A DNA stretch of 9,734 nucleotides. It comes from Jatrophihabitans sp. (lineage in GTDB: Bacteria; Actinomycetota; Actinomycetes; Mycobacteriales; Jatrophihabitantaceae). The stretch lies in contig JAOPVG010000575.1 of NCBI GenBank assembly GCA_025966255.1, forward strand, positions 1-9,734, given 5' to 3'. A program made the position numbers and the translations under genes. This document shows positions 1 through 7,000 of the stretch, piece by piece; position 1 is the stretch's first letter; every line of letters starts with the position of its first letter. The notes under the pieces are model-generated. The model ran no database searches and was not told where the DNA came from. It saw only the letters and a list, made by a program, of their open reading frames with translations.

Positions 1-342
1 CTGCACGAGGTTGCCGGCGGTGGTCGCCATGTTGCGCAGTTGACCGGACGCGCCGGCAAGCACCGCCTGCGAAAGCACCGGGAAGAGCCGCCGCACCTGA
101 GGATCCGCGGCCAGCACGCTGTTGCGGACCGCGGCTCCGACGGACAGCGTGCCGCTGGCGTCCACGTCGATTTCGGTGAGGGGAAGGTGGGAGACGTCGA
201 TCAGTGCCCGTGGGAACTCGACGCCGATCTTCATGAGATCGACGAGGTTCGTGCCACCGCCCAGTGCGGTGGCGCCGGGCGCCGCGAGGGCCTCGATGGC
301 GCCCGCGACGTCGGTTGGCCGCTCGTACGTGAACGTCTTCAT
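1..342 (-). CDS. paoB: FAD-binding subunit of a molybdenum hydroxylase (PaoB/YagS-like), partial
   Basis: This is the N-terminal 114 codons of the FAD (medium) subunit of a xanthine oxidase-family aldehyde oxidoreductase; the rest lies beyond the left edge. In such enzymes it passes electrons from the 2Fe-2S subunit to FAD. The start MKTFTYERPTDVAGAIEAL, the FAD pyrophosphate-binding motif LGGGTNLVDLMK (about residues 27-38) and the second FAD motif ATTAGNLVQ at the window edge closely resemble E. coli YagS/PaoB as I remember it. PaoB continues with cysteines for an extra 4Fe-4S cluster, which cannot be seen here. The ATG overlaps the TGA of the upstream 2Fe-2S gene (ATGA, 4 bases), so the two are probably translationally coupled. 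The molybdopterin subunit would be expected next, outside the window. The family is secure; the physiological substrate is unknown. Confidence 0.9.
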   Translation of the reverse strand, partial: MKTFTYERPTDVAGAIEALAAPGATALGGGTNLVDLMKIGVEFPRALIDVSHLPLTEIDVDASGTLSVGAAVRNSVLAADPQVRRLFPVLSQAVLAGASGQLRNMATTAGNLVQ

Positions 343-842
343 TGCTGGGCCGCCTCGAGCACCGCCGGCACGATGTTGGCGTAGGCGCCGCAGCGGCAGA
401 GGTTCCCGCTCATCCGCTCCCGCACATCCGGGGCATCCAAGCTCGCACCGTCGGGGTTCACCGCGCTGGGCCAACCGTCGGCGACCTCGGTGAGCATGCC
501 GATGGCGGAGCAGATCTGGCCGGGCGTGCAGTAGCCGCACTGCAGCGCGTCGTGATCGATGAAGGCTTGCTGCATCGGATGCATTGCGTCGGTGGCGAAG
601 CCCTCGATGGTGGTGATCTCACCACCGGACGCGGACGCAGCGAGCAGCAGGCAGCTGTTCACGCGCCGCCCGTCGAGTAGCACTGTGCAGGCGCCGCACT
701 GCCCGCGGTCGCACCCCTTCTTCGCGCCGGTGAGATGCAGATGCTCTCGCAGCGCGTCCAAGACGGTAGTGCGGGGATCGAGCTGCATCTCGTGGGCGGT
801 GCCGTTCACGGTGAGCGTGATCGGCAGGGGCGCGACAGTCAT
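339..842 (-). CDS. paoA: 2Fe-2S subunit of a molybdenum hydroxylase (PaoA/YagT-like)
   Basis: A 167-residue small subunit of the xanthine dehydrogenase/aldehyde oxidase family, which carries two 2Fe-2S clusters between the molybdenum site and FAD. The N-terminal ferredoxin-like domain has C44-x4-C49-x2-C52 and C64. The C-terminal helical domain has the second cluster: C102 and C105 in QCGYCTPGQ, and C149 and C151 in GNLCRCGAY. All eight ligands are present. The segments HPMQQAFIDHD and RERMSGNLCRCGAYANI are very like E. coli YagT/PaoA. Unlike that periplasmic protein, this one begins directly with the domain (MTVAPLPITLTVNG) and has no twin-arginine signal, so it is probably cytoplasmic. It is the first gene of the operon and overlaps the FAD subunit by 4 bases. 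No clear Shine-Dalgarno sequence or promoter is visible upstream. Confidence 0.93.
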   Translation of the reverse strand: MTVAPLPITLTVNGTAHEMQLDPRTTVLDALREHLHLTGAKKGCDRGQCGACTVLLDGRRVNSCLLLAASASGGEITTIEGFATDAMHPMQQAFIDHDALQCGYCTPGQICSAIGMLTEVADGWPSAVNPDGASLDAPDVRERMSGNLCRCGAYANIVPAVLEAAQQ

Positions 843-935
843 GCGTGTTAGCTACCCACATGAGTCCCGGCCTTGACCCCGTCAGGCTCGCTGGCCACCC
901 GTTCCAGCGGGCCTGAGAGGTCACAGTCGCCAGCT

Positions 936-949
936 GGGGGTCGGCCCCC
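936..949 (-). terminator. Short G/C hairpin after tatC
   Basis: GGGGG-TCGG-CCCCC forms a 5-bp stem with a 4-base loop, about 110 bases past the tatC stop in the direction of tatC transcription. No T-run follows. It could help end transcription or be chance in GC-rich DNA. Confidence 0.25.
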
Positions 950-975
950 TACGCGCGCTCCGCGAAGGGGACGGG

Positions 976-993
976 CGCGTTCGGCGGAACGCG
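976..993 (-). terminator. Candidate terminator hairpin downstream of tatC
   Basis: CGCGTTC-GGCG-GAACGCG is a perfect 7-bp stem with a 4-base loop, about 70 bases beyond the tatC stop codon and upstream of the separate molybdenum hydroxylase operon. It lacks a T-tract, as many terminators proposed in actinomycetes do. It is the best stem in the 843-1061 spacer, where I see no small coding region. It may separate the two same-strand transcription units. Confidence 0.45.
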
Positions 994-1061
994 GATCCCG
1001 GGCGAGTCGCGCTCAGAGCACCCGCGGCCCCGGATTCACGACAGCGCGATCCGGCGTCGGC

Positions 1062-1961
1062 TCACGTCGTCTCTGACCACGAATCGTCGCGGGCGGCGAG
1101 CGGTTCCGGGATGGCGTCCACCGACGAGGCTTCGTCGTCCTCGAGCTGGGCCGCCGCCCGCTCCGCGGCCAGGCGCCGAGCCTTGCGGCGGTCGTGGAAG
1201 ACCGCGACGAGCACAGACGCCTCGAACAGAACAACCATCGGGATCGCCATCGCACACATCGTGAACGGATCGGTGCTGGGTGTGGCGACGGCGGCGAACA
1301 GGAAGATCAGGAAGATCGCGATGCGCTGCGACTTCTTCAGGATCTTCGCCGACAGGACACCCGCCAGGTTGGCCATCACCACCAGTAGGGGCAGCTCGAA
1401 CGCGGCCCCGAAGATCACCATCATCAGGGTGACGAAGGAGATGTAGTCGCCCACGGTGAGCTGCGCCTGGGTTCCGTACCCGGCCTGCTCCAACAAGATC
1501 TGCAAGCCCTTCGACAGCACCACGTAGGCCAGCGACATGCCCGCTGCGAAGAGCACGGTCGAGGCCACGATGAACGCGACCGTGTACTTGCGCTCGTTCT
1601 TGCGCAGGCCCGGCGTGATGAACGCCCAGATCTGGTAGAGCCACAGCGGCCCGGTGAGCACGGCCCCGGCGATCACCGACACCTTCAGCCGGGTGGTGAA
1701 TCCGTCGAGCACGCCGTGATAGATCAGCACGCAGTCGCTCGTGCCCGACGGCGTATACCGGTACTGCTTCGGCACCGAGCAGTACGGGTGCCGCAGAATC
1801 CCCAAAATGTGGCCGTAAAGGAACCAGCCCACCACCGCTCCCGCGACGATGAAGATCATCATGTAGATCACCCGGCGTCGCAGCTCCCGCAAATGGTCCA
1901 TGACGGGCATCCGCCCGTCCGGACTCTTCGGACGACGTTTGAGCCGCGCGATCGACACCAC
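1062..1961 (-). CDS. tatC: Sec-independent protein translocase subunit TatC
   Basis: TatC is the multi-spanning membrane core of the twin-arginine translocase and recognises RR signal peptides on folded proteins. The 299-residue protein shows the family signatures: DHLRELRRR at 22-30 before the first membrane helix, GPLWLYQIWAFITPGL with the ER pair at 104-124, FGAAFELP at 184-191 and TPSTDP at 227-232. About six hydrophobic segments run from residue 31 to 254, followed by a charged cytoplasmic tail. Two cysteines, C61 and C77, lie in the first external loop and could form a disulfide; I recall a similar pair in mycobacterial TatC. The start is GTG at 1961, with a second GTG immediately after it, 9 bases beyond the preceding small gene. 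It is the last gene of the pafB-pafC-orf68-tatC run. The usual tatA partner is not recognisable next to it. Confidence 0.96.
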   Translation of the reverse strand: MVSIARLKRRPKSPDGRMPVMDHLRELRRRVIYMMIFIVAGAVVGWFLYGHILGILRHPYCSVPKQYRYTPSGTSDCVLIYHGVLDGFTTRLKVSVIAGAVLTGPLWLYQIWAFITPGLRKNERKYTVAFIVASTVLFAAGMSLAYVVLSKGLQILLEQAGYGTQAQLTVGDYISFVTLMMVIFGAAFELPLLVVMANLAGVLSAKILKKSQRIAIFLIFLFAAVATPSTDPFTMCAMAIPMVVLFEASVLVAVFHDRRKARRLAAERAAAQLEDDEASSVDAIPEPLAARDDSWSETT

Positions 1962-1970
1962 CGAGGACGC

Positions 1971-2177
1971 TCAGCGCAGACCAGTTGCGGCGAGACGCTC
2001 CTGCGTCACGACCAGCTCGCCGCGCAGGTCCTGCAGCTGATCGGCCACGGCTTGGAGCTCGACCAGGTCGGCTCGCAGCCGCTTGGTCTTCCACACGATC
2101 TCGTAGGTGCAGAAGCCGAGCAGCACAACGGCGATGACAGCCGCCGCGATCCACGCGCCGATCGGTATCCAGATCAC
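1971..2177 (-). CDS. Small single-pass membrane protein in the usual tatA position
   Basis: This 68-residue protein begins at GTG, 9 bases after the pafC stop, and ends 9 bases before tatC, so it is almost certainly co-transcribed with both. Residues about 5-29 (IGAWIAAAVIAVVLLGF onward) form one membrane helix. Residues 30-65 (KTKRLRADLVELQ onward) form a charged, leucine-spaced helix that looks amphipathic or coiled-coil. That outline resembles TatA/TatB, and mycobacteria have tatA in exactly this slot. However, I cannot find the TatA signature: there is no FG hinge, no KKLP-like segment and no polar residue near the N-terminus. It may be an extremely diverged TatA, a Tat accessory protein or an unrelated membrane protein. 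I do not assign a function. The Shine-Dalgarno sequence is weak. Confidence 0.72.
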   Translation of the reverse strand: MIWIPIGAWIAAAVIAVVLLGFCTYEIVWKTKRLRADLVELQAVADQLQDLRGELVVTQERLAATGLR

Positions 2178-2186
2178 GTACTGACT

Positions 2187-3140
2187 CTACTTCGCAGCAT
2201 ATGCGTCGAGTGCGCGAGCGGCCTCGGCGCGGACGCCCTCGGCCAGCCAGTCCGGTGACAGCACCTCGACCTGTCCGGCCGAGCCCAGCACCAGCGCCCG
2301 GACCCAGCCCGGGTCGGCCACGCGCAGGCTCACCCGCAACTGGTCGCCTTCCTCAGTGACGTCCTCGGTCGAGTAGTAGTCGGCGACCCAGGCGTAGGCC
2401 CGGCCGAGCCGCAACCCGACCAGCAGATGCTCGGCGGCGGGCTGGAACACGCCCTCGGACAGGTCGCGCAACTGCACGTCCGCGGGCACCGAGGACGGCT
2501 CGTCCAGCTGCACGACGTTCTCGATTCGATCAACGCGGAACACCCGCATGCCCTCGACCCGACGGCACCAGGCCTCGACGTAGCTCTGGGAATCGGCCTC
2601 GAAGACCCGCACCGGGTCGATGGTGCGCTCGGTGGTCTCGTCGCGAGACGCGGTGTAGTACCTCAGCCGCAGCGCCTTCTTATCGTCGACGGCTCGCTGC
2701 AGGACGGGCAGCAGGCGCTCGGTGTGGTCGAGTTCGACCGCCACCGTGTCGTCGGCGACCGCGCCCCCCGCCACCGCCTCGACCTTGGCCAGCGCGCGTT
2801 GCACGGCGTCGGTGTCAGCGAGGCCTGGCGTCTCGGCGAGCGTGCGCAGCGCCACGACGACGGCGAGCGCCTCCTCCGCCGTCAACCGCAACGGCCGCGA
2901 CATCCCGGCGTCGAAGACCACCGACACCGTCTCGCCCTCGAAGGACAGATCGATGAGGTCACCGGGGCCATGGCCGGGCAGGCCGCACATCCACAGCAGG
3001 GTGAGATCGCGGCGCAGCTGCGCATCGGTGACGCCGAAGTCGGCGGCGGCGTCGGCCACGCTGATACCGGGACGCGCCTGCAGATACGGCACCAAGGCCA
3101 GCAACCGCGGCAGTCGCTCTTCGTTGACCGTCGCCGCCAT
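2187..3140 (-). CDS. pafC: WYL-domain transcriptional regulator PafC
   Basis: PafC pairs with PafB to form the PafBC activator, which in mycobacteria drives the LexA/RecA-independent DNA-damage response. The 317-residue protein has an N-terminal winged-helix region (about 8-65, including QLRRDLTLLWMCGLPG, a stretch I recognise from mycobacterial PafC). A WYL domain follows at about 148-212 (LRLRYYTASRDE, then YVEAWCRR and FRVDRIENV), then a C-terminal WCX-type extension to residue 312. I chose the ATG at 3140, which shares one base with the pafB stop (TGATG). That is the usual coupled arrangement and gives the expected length. A longer reading from 3251 would run over pafB out of frame with no domain support. 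Despite the name, PafB and PafC are not known to be needed for pupylation itself. Confidence 0.95.
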   Translation of the reverse strand: MAATVNEERLPRLLALVPYLQARPGISVADAAADFGVTDAQLRRDLTLLWMCGLPGHGPGDLIDLSFEGETVSVVFDAGMSRPLRLTAEEALAVVVALRTLAETPGLADTDAVQRALAKVEAVAGGAVADDTVAVELDHTERLLPVLQRAVDDKKALRLRYYTASRDETTERTIDPVRVFEADSQSYVEAWCRRVEGMRVFRVDRIENVVQLDEPSSVPADVQLRDLSEGVFQPAAEHLLVGLRLGRAYAWVADYYSTEDVTEEGDQLRVSLRVADPGWVRALVLGSAGQVEVLSPDWLAEGVRAEAARALDAYAAK

Positions 3141-4096
3141 CAGGACCCTCCGGCCGAGGCTTGCAGCCGCTCGACGACCGCAGTCACCAGTTCTGGAGGT
3201 TCCAATGCCACAGCGCTGGAGCCCGCGCTGGCGATGATCCGGGCCAGCCACTGCGTCTCGGTGAAGCTGATGGTCAGGACGCCGTCGACCTCAGACCCCG
3301 CGATCCGCCGCAGCTGCCCGCCGCCGTTGCCGGACACCCGCACCAGCGCCAGCTGACCGTCGTCGGGGCCGCGACCGGCGACCATCTCGAGCAGGTCGAT
3401 CTTCTCCGGCCGCTCGAAGGCACCGGGCTTGCCCATGGTCTCGACCGGTCCGACGATCCGCGAGAGCCGGAAACTGCGCGGCTCGCCGCGATCGCGGTCG
3501 AGGCCGGCGACGTACCAGCGCCGTCGCCACGACAGCACGCCCCACGGCTCGAGGCAGCGTCGCTCGGGCTCGCCGATGCCGGCCTTCTTGACGTAGTCGA
3601 AGCACACGACGGTGGCTGAGCGTGCCGCCTCGAGCAGTGCCGGCAGGCTGGGATCGCTGGCGTCGAGATGCGGGACGGCGCCGGGTGCGTCGGCGACCCG
3701 CACCTCGGTGCCCGCGGCCCGCAGCTTGATCAAGGCCTGCCGCGCCGGCTCGCCCAGCGTCGCGGACTGCCACAGGCGGGCGGCCAGACCGACGGCGGCG
3801 GCCTCCGCGGCGTCGAACTCGATGGTCGGCAGTTCGTAGTCCCCGCGCCGGATCCGGTAGCCATCCTCGGCGTCGAAGTGGCTGTTGCGACCAGTTTCCA
3901 GCGGGATGCCGAGATCGCGCAGCTCGGCCTTGTCCCGCTCGAACATCCGCTTGAACGCCTCGTCGGTGGACTTCGAACCGTCGCCGGCTTCGTAACCCGG
4001 CACTGCGTCCCGGATGCGCTCGGCCGTGAGGAATTGCCGGGTGGAGAGCAGGCAGATGACCAGATTGACGAGTCGCTCTGCGCGCCGGGCTGCCAT
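3140..4096 (-). CDS. pafB: WYL-domain transcriptional regulator PafB
   Basis: PafB is the other half of the PafBC DNA-damage regulator. The 318-residue protein has an N-terminal helix-turn-helix region (MAARRAERLVNLVICLLSTR through FKRMFERDKAELRDLGIPL, residues 1-66). A WYL sensory domain follows at about 155-218 (CLEPWGVLSWRRRWYVAGLD and SFRLSRIVG), then a C-terminal domain. I chose ATG 4096 because the family usually starts right before this helix and because a TAACTT -10-like element lies exactly 7 bases upstream, which suggests a leaderless transcript. An in-frame start at 4162 would add 22 arginine-rich residues with no family support. pafA ends 145 bases upstream with a hairpin between, so pafBC may have its own promoter. 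Confidence 0.95.
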   Translation of the reverse strand: MAARRAERLVNLVICLLSTRQFLTAERIRDAVPGYEAGDGSKSTDEAFKRMFERDKAELRDLGIPLETGRNSHFDAEDGYRIRRGDYELPTIEFDAAEAAAVGLAARLWQSATLGEPARQALIKLRAAGTEVRVADAPGAVPHLDASDPSLPALLEAARSATVVCFDYVKKAGIGEPERRCLEPWGVLSWRRRWYVAGLDRDRGEPRSFRLSRIVGPVETMGKPGAFERPEKIDLLEMVAGRGPDDGQLALVRVSGNGGGQLRRIAGSEVDGVLTISFTETQWLARIIASAGSSAVALEPPELVTAVVERLQASAGGS

Positions 4097-4103
4097 GTCG
4101 TCA

Positions 4104-4109
4104 AAGTTA
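4104..4109 (-). promoter_or_regulatory. Candidate -10 element for a leaderless pafB transcript
   Basis: On the minus strand TAACTT matches the actinobacterial -10 pattern TAnnnT and is followed by exactly 7 bases and then the pafB ATG. This places the expected transcript start on the start codon. No convincing -35 is seen, and I found no match to the PafBC-dependent motif as I remember it (TTGTCRGTG upstream of TAnnnT). Confidence 0.45.
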
Positions 4110-4215
4110 ACGCCCCGTCGAGTGCGGCGCCCGCTGGCGCGCGGGGCAGGGTCACGGCGCACAGGATCAAGTATCCCTGCTCACCCGGAATGATTCGACC
4201 GCCCTAGGCCGCCGC

Positions 4216-4236
4216 ACCGGCCGCGGGCCGGCCGGT
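4216..4236 (-). terminator. Hairpin between pafA and pafB
   Basis: ACCGGCC and GGCCGGT form a perfect 7-bp stem around a 7-base loop, beginning 6 bases after the pafA stop codon in the direction of transcription. There is no T-tract. It may end or attenuate the pafA transcript before pafBC. The rest of the 4097-4241 gap holds only the -10 candidate. Confidence 0.45.
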
Positions 4237-4241
4237 TTGCG

Positions 4242-5600
4242 CTACATGGAGGCGATGAGCTTCTCGACCCGCTCATCGACGCTGCGGTATGGGTCCTTGC
4301 ACAGGACGGTGCGTTGCGCCTGGTCGTTGAGCTTGAGGTGCACCCAGTCGACGGTGAAGTCCCGCCGACGCTCCTGGGCGCGCTTGATGAAGTCACCGCG
4401 CAGCTTCGCGCGGGTGGTCTGCGGGGGCACACTCTTGGCTTCGAAGATCGTCAGATCGTTGACCACCCGCTCGACCGCGTGCGCCTTCTGCAGCAGGTAG
4501 TACAGACCGCGGGTGCGCGAGATGTCGTGGTAGGCGAGGTCGAGCTGCGCCACCCGCGGCGACGAGAGCGGCAGGTCGTGCTTGGCCCGGTAGCGCTCGA
4601 TGAGCTGGTACTTCGTGGCCCAGTCGATCTCGCGGTCGATCATCGAGAGGTCCTGCTTCTCGATGGCGTCCAGCGCTCGTCCCCACAGCTCGAGCACGCG
4701 CTTGGACGACGCGTCCTCACCGGTGCGGGCGACGAAATCGACCGCCCGGCTGTAGTACTCGCGCTGGATGTGCAGAGCCGACGCACTGCGACCGGCGGCC
4801 AGTCGCACGGGCCGCGTGCCGGTGAGGTCGTGGCTGATCTCGCGGATCGCGCGGATCGGATTCTCGAGGGTGAGATCGACGAACTGCACGCCCTGCTCGA
4901 TCATCCGCAGCACCAGGTCGGCCGATCCGACCTTGAGCAGCGTCGTCGCTTCGTTCATGTTCGAGTCGCCCACGATGACGTGCAGACGCCGGTAGCGCTC
5001 GGCGTCGGCGTGCGGTTCGTCGCGGGTGTTGATGATCGGACGGCTCCGCGTCGTCGCCGACGACACGCCCTCCCAGATGTGCTCGGCCCGCTGGCTGACG
5101 CAATACACCGCGCCGCGCGGCGTCTGCAGCACCTTGCCCGCGCCGCAGATCAGCTGTCGCGTCACCAGGAACGGGATGAGCACGTCCGCGAGCCGGCTGA
5201 ATTCGCCGTGCCGGCCGACGAGGAAGTTCTCGTGACAGCCGTAGGAGTTGCCGGCCGAGTCGGTGTTGTTCTTGAACAGGTAGATGTCGCCGGCGATGCC
5301 TTCGTCGTGCAGGCGCTTCTCGGCGTCGACGACAAGCCCTTCGAGCACCCGCTCGCCCGCCTTGTCGTGGGCGACCAGGCTCTCCAGCGAATCGCACTCG
5401 GGCGTGGCGTACTCGGGATGGCTGCCGACGTCGAGGTAGAGCCGCGCGCCGTTCTTGAGGAAGACGTTGGACGAGCGTCCCCACGACACCACCCGGCGGA
5501 ACAGATAGCGGGCCACCTCGTCCGGCGAGAGCCGGCGCTGGCCATGGAACGTGCACGTGACGCCGTACTCGTTCTCGATTCCGAGGATGCGCTTGTGCAC
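4242..5600 (-). CDS. pafA: Pup--protein ligase PafA
   Basis: PafA uses ATP to join the C-terminal glutamate of Pup to lysines of target proteins, marking them for the mycobacterial-type proteasome. From the GTG at 5600 the protein has 452 residues, the length I recall for M. tuberculosis PafA, and aligns from its first residues. E9 sits in the IENEYGV motif, where the family binds metal and ATP. D57 lies in [13 protein letters not shown], where the family's catalytic aspartate sits. [20 protein letters not shown] and [13 protein letters not shown] are strongly conserved. The C-terminus [19 protein letters not shown] fits as well. An in-frame ATG at 5627 would add nine unrelated residues. The GTG lies 7 bases after TAGGGT, suggesting a leaderless message. 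pup, dop and the proteasome genes are not in this window. Confidence 0.97.
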   Translation of the reverse strand: MHKRILGIENEYGVTCTFHGQRRLSPDEVARYLFRRVVSWGRSSNVFLKNGARLYLDVGSHPEYATPECDSLESLVAHDKAGERVLEGLVVDAEKRLHDEGIAGDIYLFKNNTDSAGNSYGCHENFLVGRHGEFSRLADVLIPFLVTRQLICGAGKVLQTPRGAVYCVSQRAEHIWEGVSSATTRSRPIINTRDEPHADAERYRRLHVIVGDSNMNEATTLLKVGSADLVLRMIEQGVQFVDLTLENPIRAIREISHDLTGTRPVRLAAGRSASALHIQREYYSRAVDFVARTGEDASSKRVLELWGRALDAIEKQDLSMIDREIDWATKYQLIERYRAKHDLPLSSPRVAQLDLAYHDISRTRGLYYLLQKAHAVERVVNDLTIFEAKSVPPQTTRAKLRGDFIKRAQERRRDFTVDWVHLKLNDQAQRTVLCKDPYRSVDERVEKLIASM

Positions 5601-5607
5601 GTTCCCC

Positions 5608-5613
5608 ACCCTA
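5608..5613 (-). promoter_or_regulatory. Candidate -10 element for pafA
   Basis: TAGGGT on the minus strand fits TAnnnT and lies exactly 7 bases before the chosen pafA GTG, the same geometry as at pafB. The intervening GGGGAAC could instead act as a weak ribosome-binding site on a longer transcript. The -35 region is unremarkable. Confidence 0.45.
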
Positions 5614-5668
5614 TCCGCGCGGTGCACGTCGCGCCGGAACGAGCACCACCAACCGCGCCACCCCGCTC

Positions 5669-5697
5669 TTGCACCGATGGTTTACATACGGCATGAT
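5669..5697 (+). promoter_or_regulatory. Candidate alkB promoter
   Basis: TTGCAC (5669-5674) and CATGAT (5692-5697) are separated by 17 bases. They keep the TTG of the -35 consensus and four of six -10 bases. The predicted transcript start near 5704 gives a leader of about 55 bases before alkB. The elements overlap the inverted repeat at 5678-5708, as expected for a repressible promoter. Confidence 0.45.
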
Positions 5698-5708
5698 CGT
5701 GTAAACCA
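5678..5708. promoter_or_regulatory. Inverted-repeat operator candidate upstream of alkB
   Basis: TGGTTTACA and TGTAAACCA are perfect 9-base inverted arms around a 13-base spacer. The sequence is AT-rich against a GC-rich background and covers the -10 and start region of the alkB promoter candidate. It ends 50 bases before the alkB ATG. The TetR regulator encoded at the end of this operon is the obvious candidate ligand; that assignment is inferred from position. Confidence 0.65.
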
Positions 5709-5744
5709 ACAGGACGGCAACGCGTCGCGTGTCAACGACGAGCG

Positions 5745-5751
5745 AAGGTGG
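5745..5751 (+). promoter_or_regulatory. Ribosome-binding site deciding the alkB start
   Basis: AAGGTGG lies 7 bases before the ATG at 5759. The upstream in-frame GTG at 5729 has no comparable site, so the ATG is preferred. Confidence 0.6.
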
Positions 5752-5758
5752 CATCCCA

Positions 5759-6988
5759 ATGCGTGACGGATCACTGTCGGGGAATCTGTCCGGCCAGGTG
5801 GTGGCGGCGGGCGAACGCCCGCAGTGGCGCGACGGTAAGCGGTATCTGTGGATCCTCGGCACCGTGGTGCCGCTGTTCCTCTTTCTCGGCTGGGGGCTGG
5901 TGAACCTCACCGGTCTGGGCGTGTTCTGGTTCATCGGGCCGATCGTGCTGTACGTGATGATCCCGCTGCTCGACATCGCCATCGGTGACGACCCGAGCAA
6001 CGCGCCCGAGGACGTCGTGGCTTGGCTGGAGCAGGACCGCTACTACCGCTGGGTCACCTACCTGTTCCTCCCCTGCCAGTTCGTCGCGTTCTTCACCGGC
6101 TTCTGGCTCATGACGCGCCACGGCGGGCCGCCCGTCGTCGACAAGATCGGTATCACCACCACGCTCGGCATGCTGAACGGCATCGCGATCAACACCGCCC
6201 ACGAACTCGGTCACAAGAAGGAGCACCTCGAGCGGTGGTTCGCGCGGATCGCCCTGGCCCCGTGCGGGTACGGCCACTTCTTCATCGAGCACAACCGCGG
6301 GCACCACGTCCGCGTCGCCACCGCCGACGACCCCGCGTCGAGCCGGCTGGGCGAGACGTTCTGGGGCTTCTGGCCGCGGACCGTGGTCGGCAGTGTGCGC
6401 AACGGCTGGCGCCTGGAGCGCACCCGCCTGCGTCGGATGGACAAACGCGTGATCAGCCTGCGCAACGACGTGCTCAACGCGTGGGCCATGACCGTCGTGG
6501 TGTGGGCGGCGGCACTGCTGCTGTTCGGCATCGGAATCCTGCCCTACCTGATCGTCCAGGCCGTGATCGCCTTCAGCCTGCTTGAGGCCGTCAACTACCT
6601 CGAGCACTACGGCCTGCTCCGCCAGACGCTGCCCAGCGGCCGCTTCGAACGGGTTACGCCGCGGCACAGCTGGAACAACAATCACCTGACGACGAACCTG
6701 TTCCTGTATCACCTGCAGCGGCACAGCGACCACCACGCCAATCCGACGCGGCGCTACCAGTCCCTGCGCCACTTCGAGGAGTCGCCGCAGCTGCCCGCGG
6801 GCTACGCGGCGATGATCCTGCTGGCCTACGTGCCGCCGCTGTGGCGTCTCGTCATGGACAAGCGGGTGCTGGCCCACTACGGCGGCGACGTCACGCTGGC
6901 CAATATCGACCCCCGCAAGAGCGCGAAGGTGCTGGCGAAGTACGGCTCCGCCGCCGGGGCGGATCCTGCGCAGGCCTCCGCGGCCTGA
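5759..6988 (+). CDS. alkB: Alkane 1-monooxygenase AlkB
   Basis: AlkB is an integral-membrane non-haem diiron enzyme that hydroxylates the terminal carbon of alkanes using O2 and electrons from rubredoxin. The 409-residue protein, of usual length, has hydrophobic segments before and between its histidine motifs. All the metal-binding boxes are present: H148-E-L-G-H152-K-K-E, E177-H-N-R-G-H182-H183 with ATADDPASS after it, N-Y-L-E-H283-Y-G, and L-Q-R-H322-S-D-H325-H326-A-N-P. R-H303-S-W-N is also conserved in the family. I prefer the ATG at 5759 for its Shine-Dalgarno sequence; GTG 5729 would add ten residues. The rubredoxin gene follows 12 bases downstream and a TetR gene after that, the usual alkane operon order. 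An operator candidate lies upstream. Chain-length range cannot be read from the sequence. Confidence 0.96.
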   Translation: MRDGSLSGNLSGQVVAAGERPQWRDGKRYLWILGTVVPLFLFLGWGLVNLTGLGVFWFIGPIVLYVMIPLLDIAIGDDPSNAPEDVVAWLEQDRYYRWVTYLFLPCQFVAFFTGFWLMTRHGGPPVVDKIGITTTLGMLNGIAINTAHELGHKKEHLERWFARIALAPCGYGHFFIEHNRGHHVRVATADDPASSRLGETFWGFWPRTVVGSVRNGWRLERTRLRRMDKRVISLRNDVLNAWAMTVVVWAAALLLFGIGILPYLIVQAVIAFSLLEAVNYLEHYGLLRQTLPSGRFERVTPRHSWNNNHLTTNLFLYHLQRHSDHHANPTRRYQSLRHFEESPQLPAGYAAMILLAYVPPLWRLVMDKRVLAHYGGDVTLANIDPRKSAKVLAKYGSAAGADPAQASAA

Positions 6989-7000
6989 CAGGATCAGGGC

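Noticed and set aside
3141..3251. An in-frame extension of pafC to a start at 3251
   Set aside because: It would overlap pafB by more than 100 bases, shows no match to the family, and the TGATG junction at 3138-3142 gives a normal coupled start.
2427..3356. A 309-codon plus-strand frame opposite pafC
   Set aside because: It crosses the pafB-pafC junction antisense to both and has no domain support. It is a GC-driven shadow.
4097..4162. An in-frame extension of pafB to a start at 4162
   Set aside because: The added 22 residues are arginine-rich and unlike the family N-terminus. The ATG at 4096 has a -10 element at the right distance.
4314..5696. A 460-codon open frame on the plus strand opposite pafA
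   Set aside because: It is the antisense shadow of a highly conserved gene. High-GC codon use commonly keeps the opposite frame open, and its protein shows no recognisable domain.
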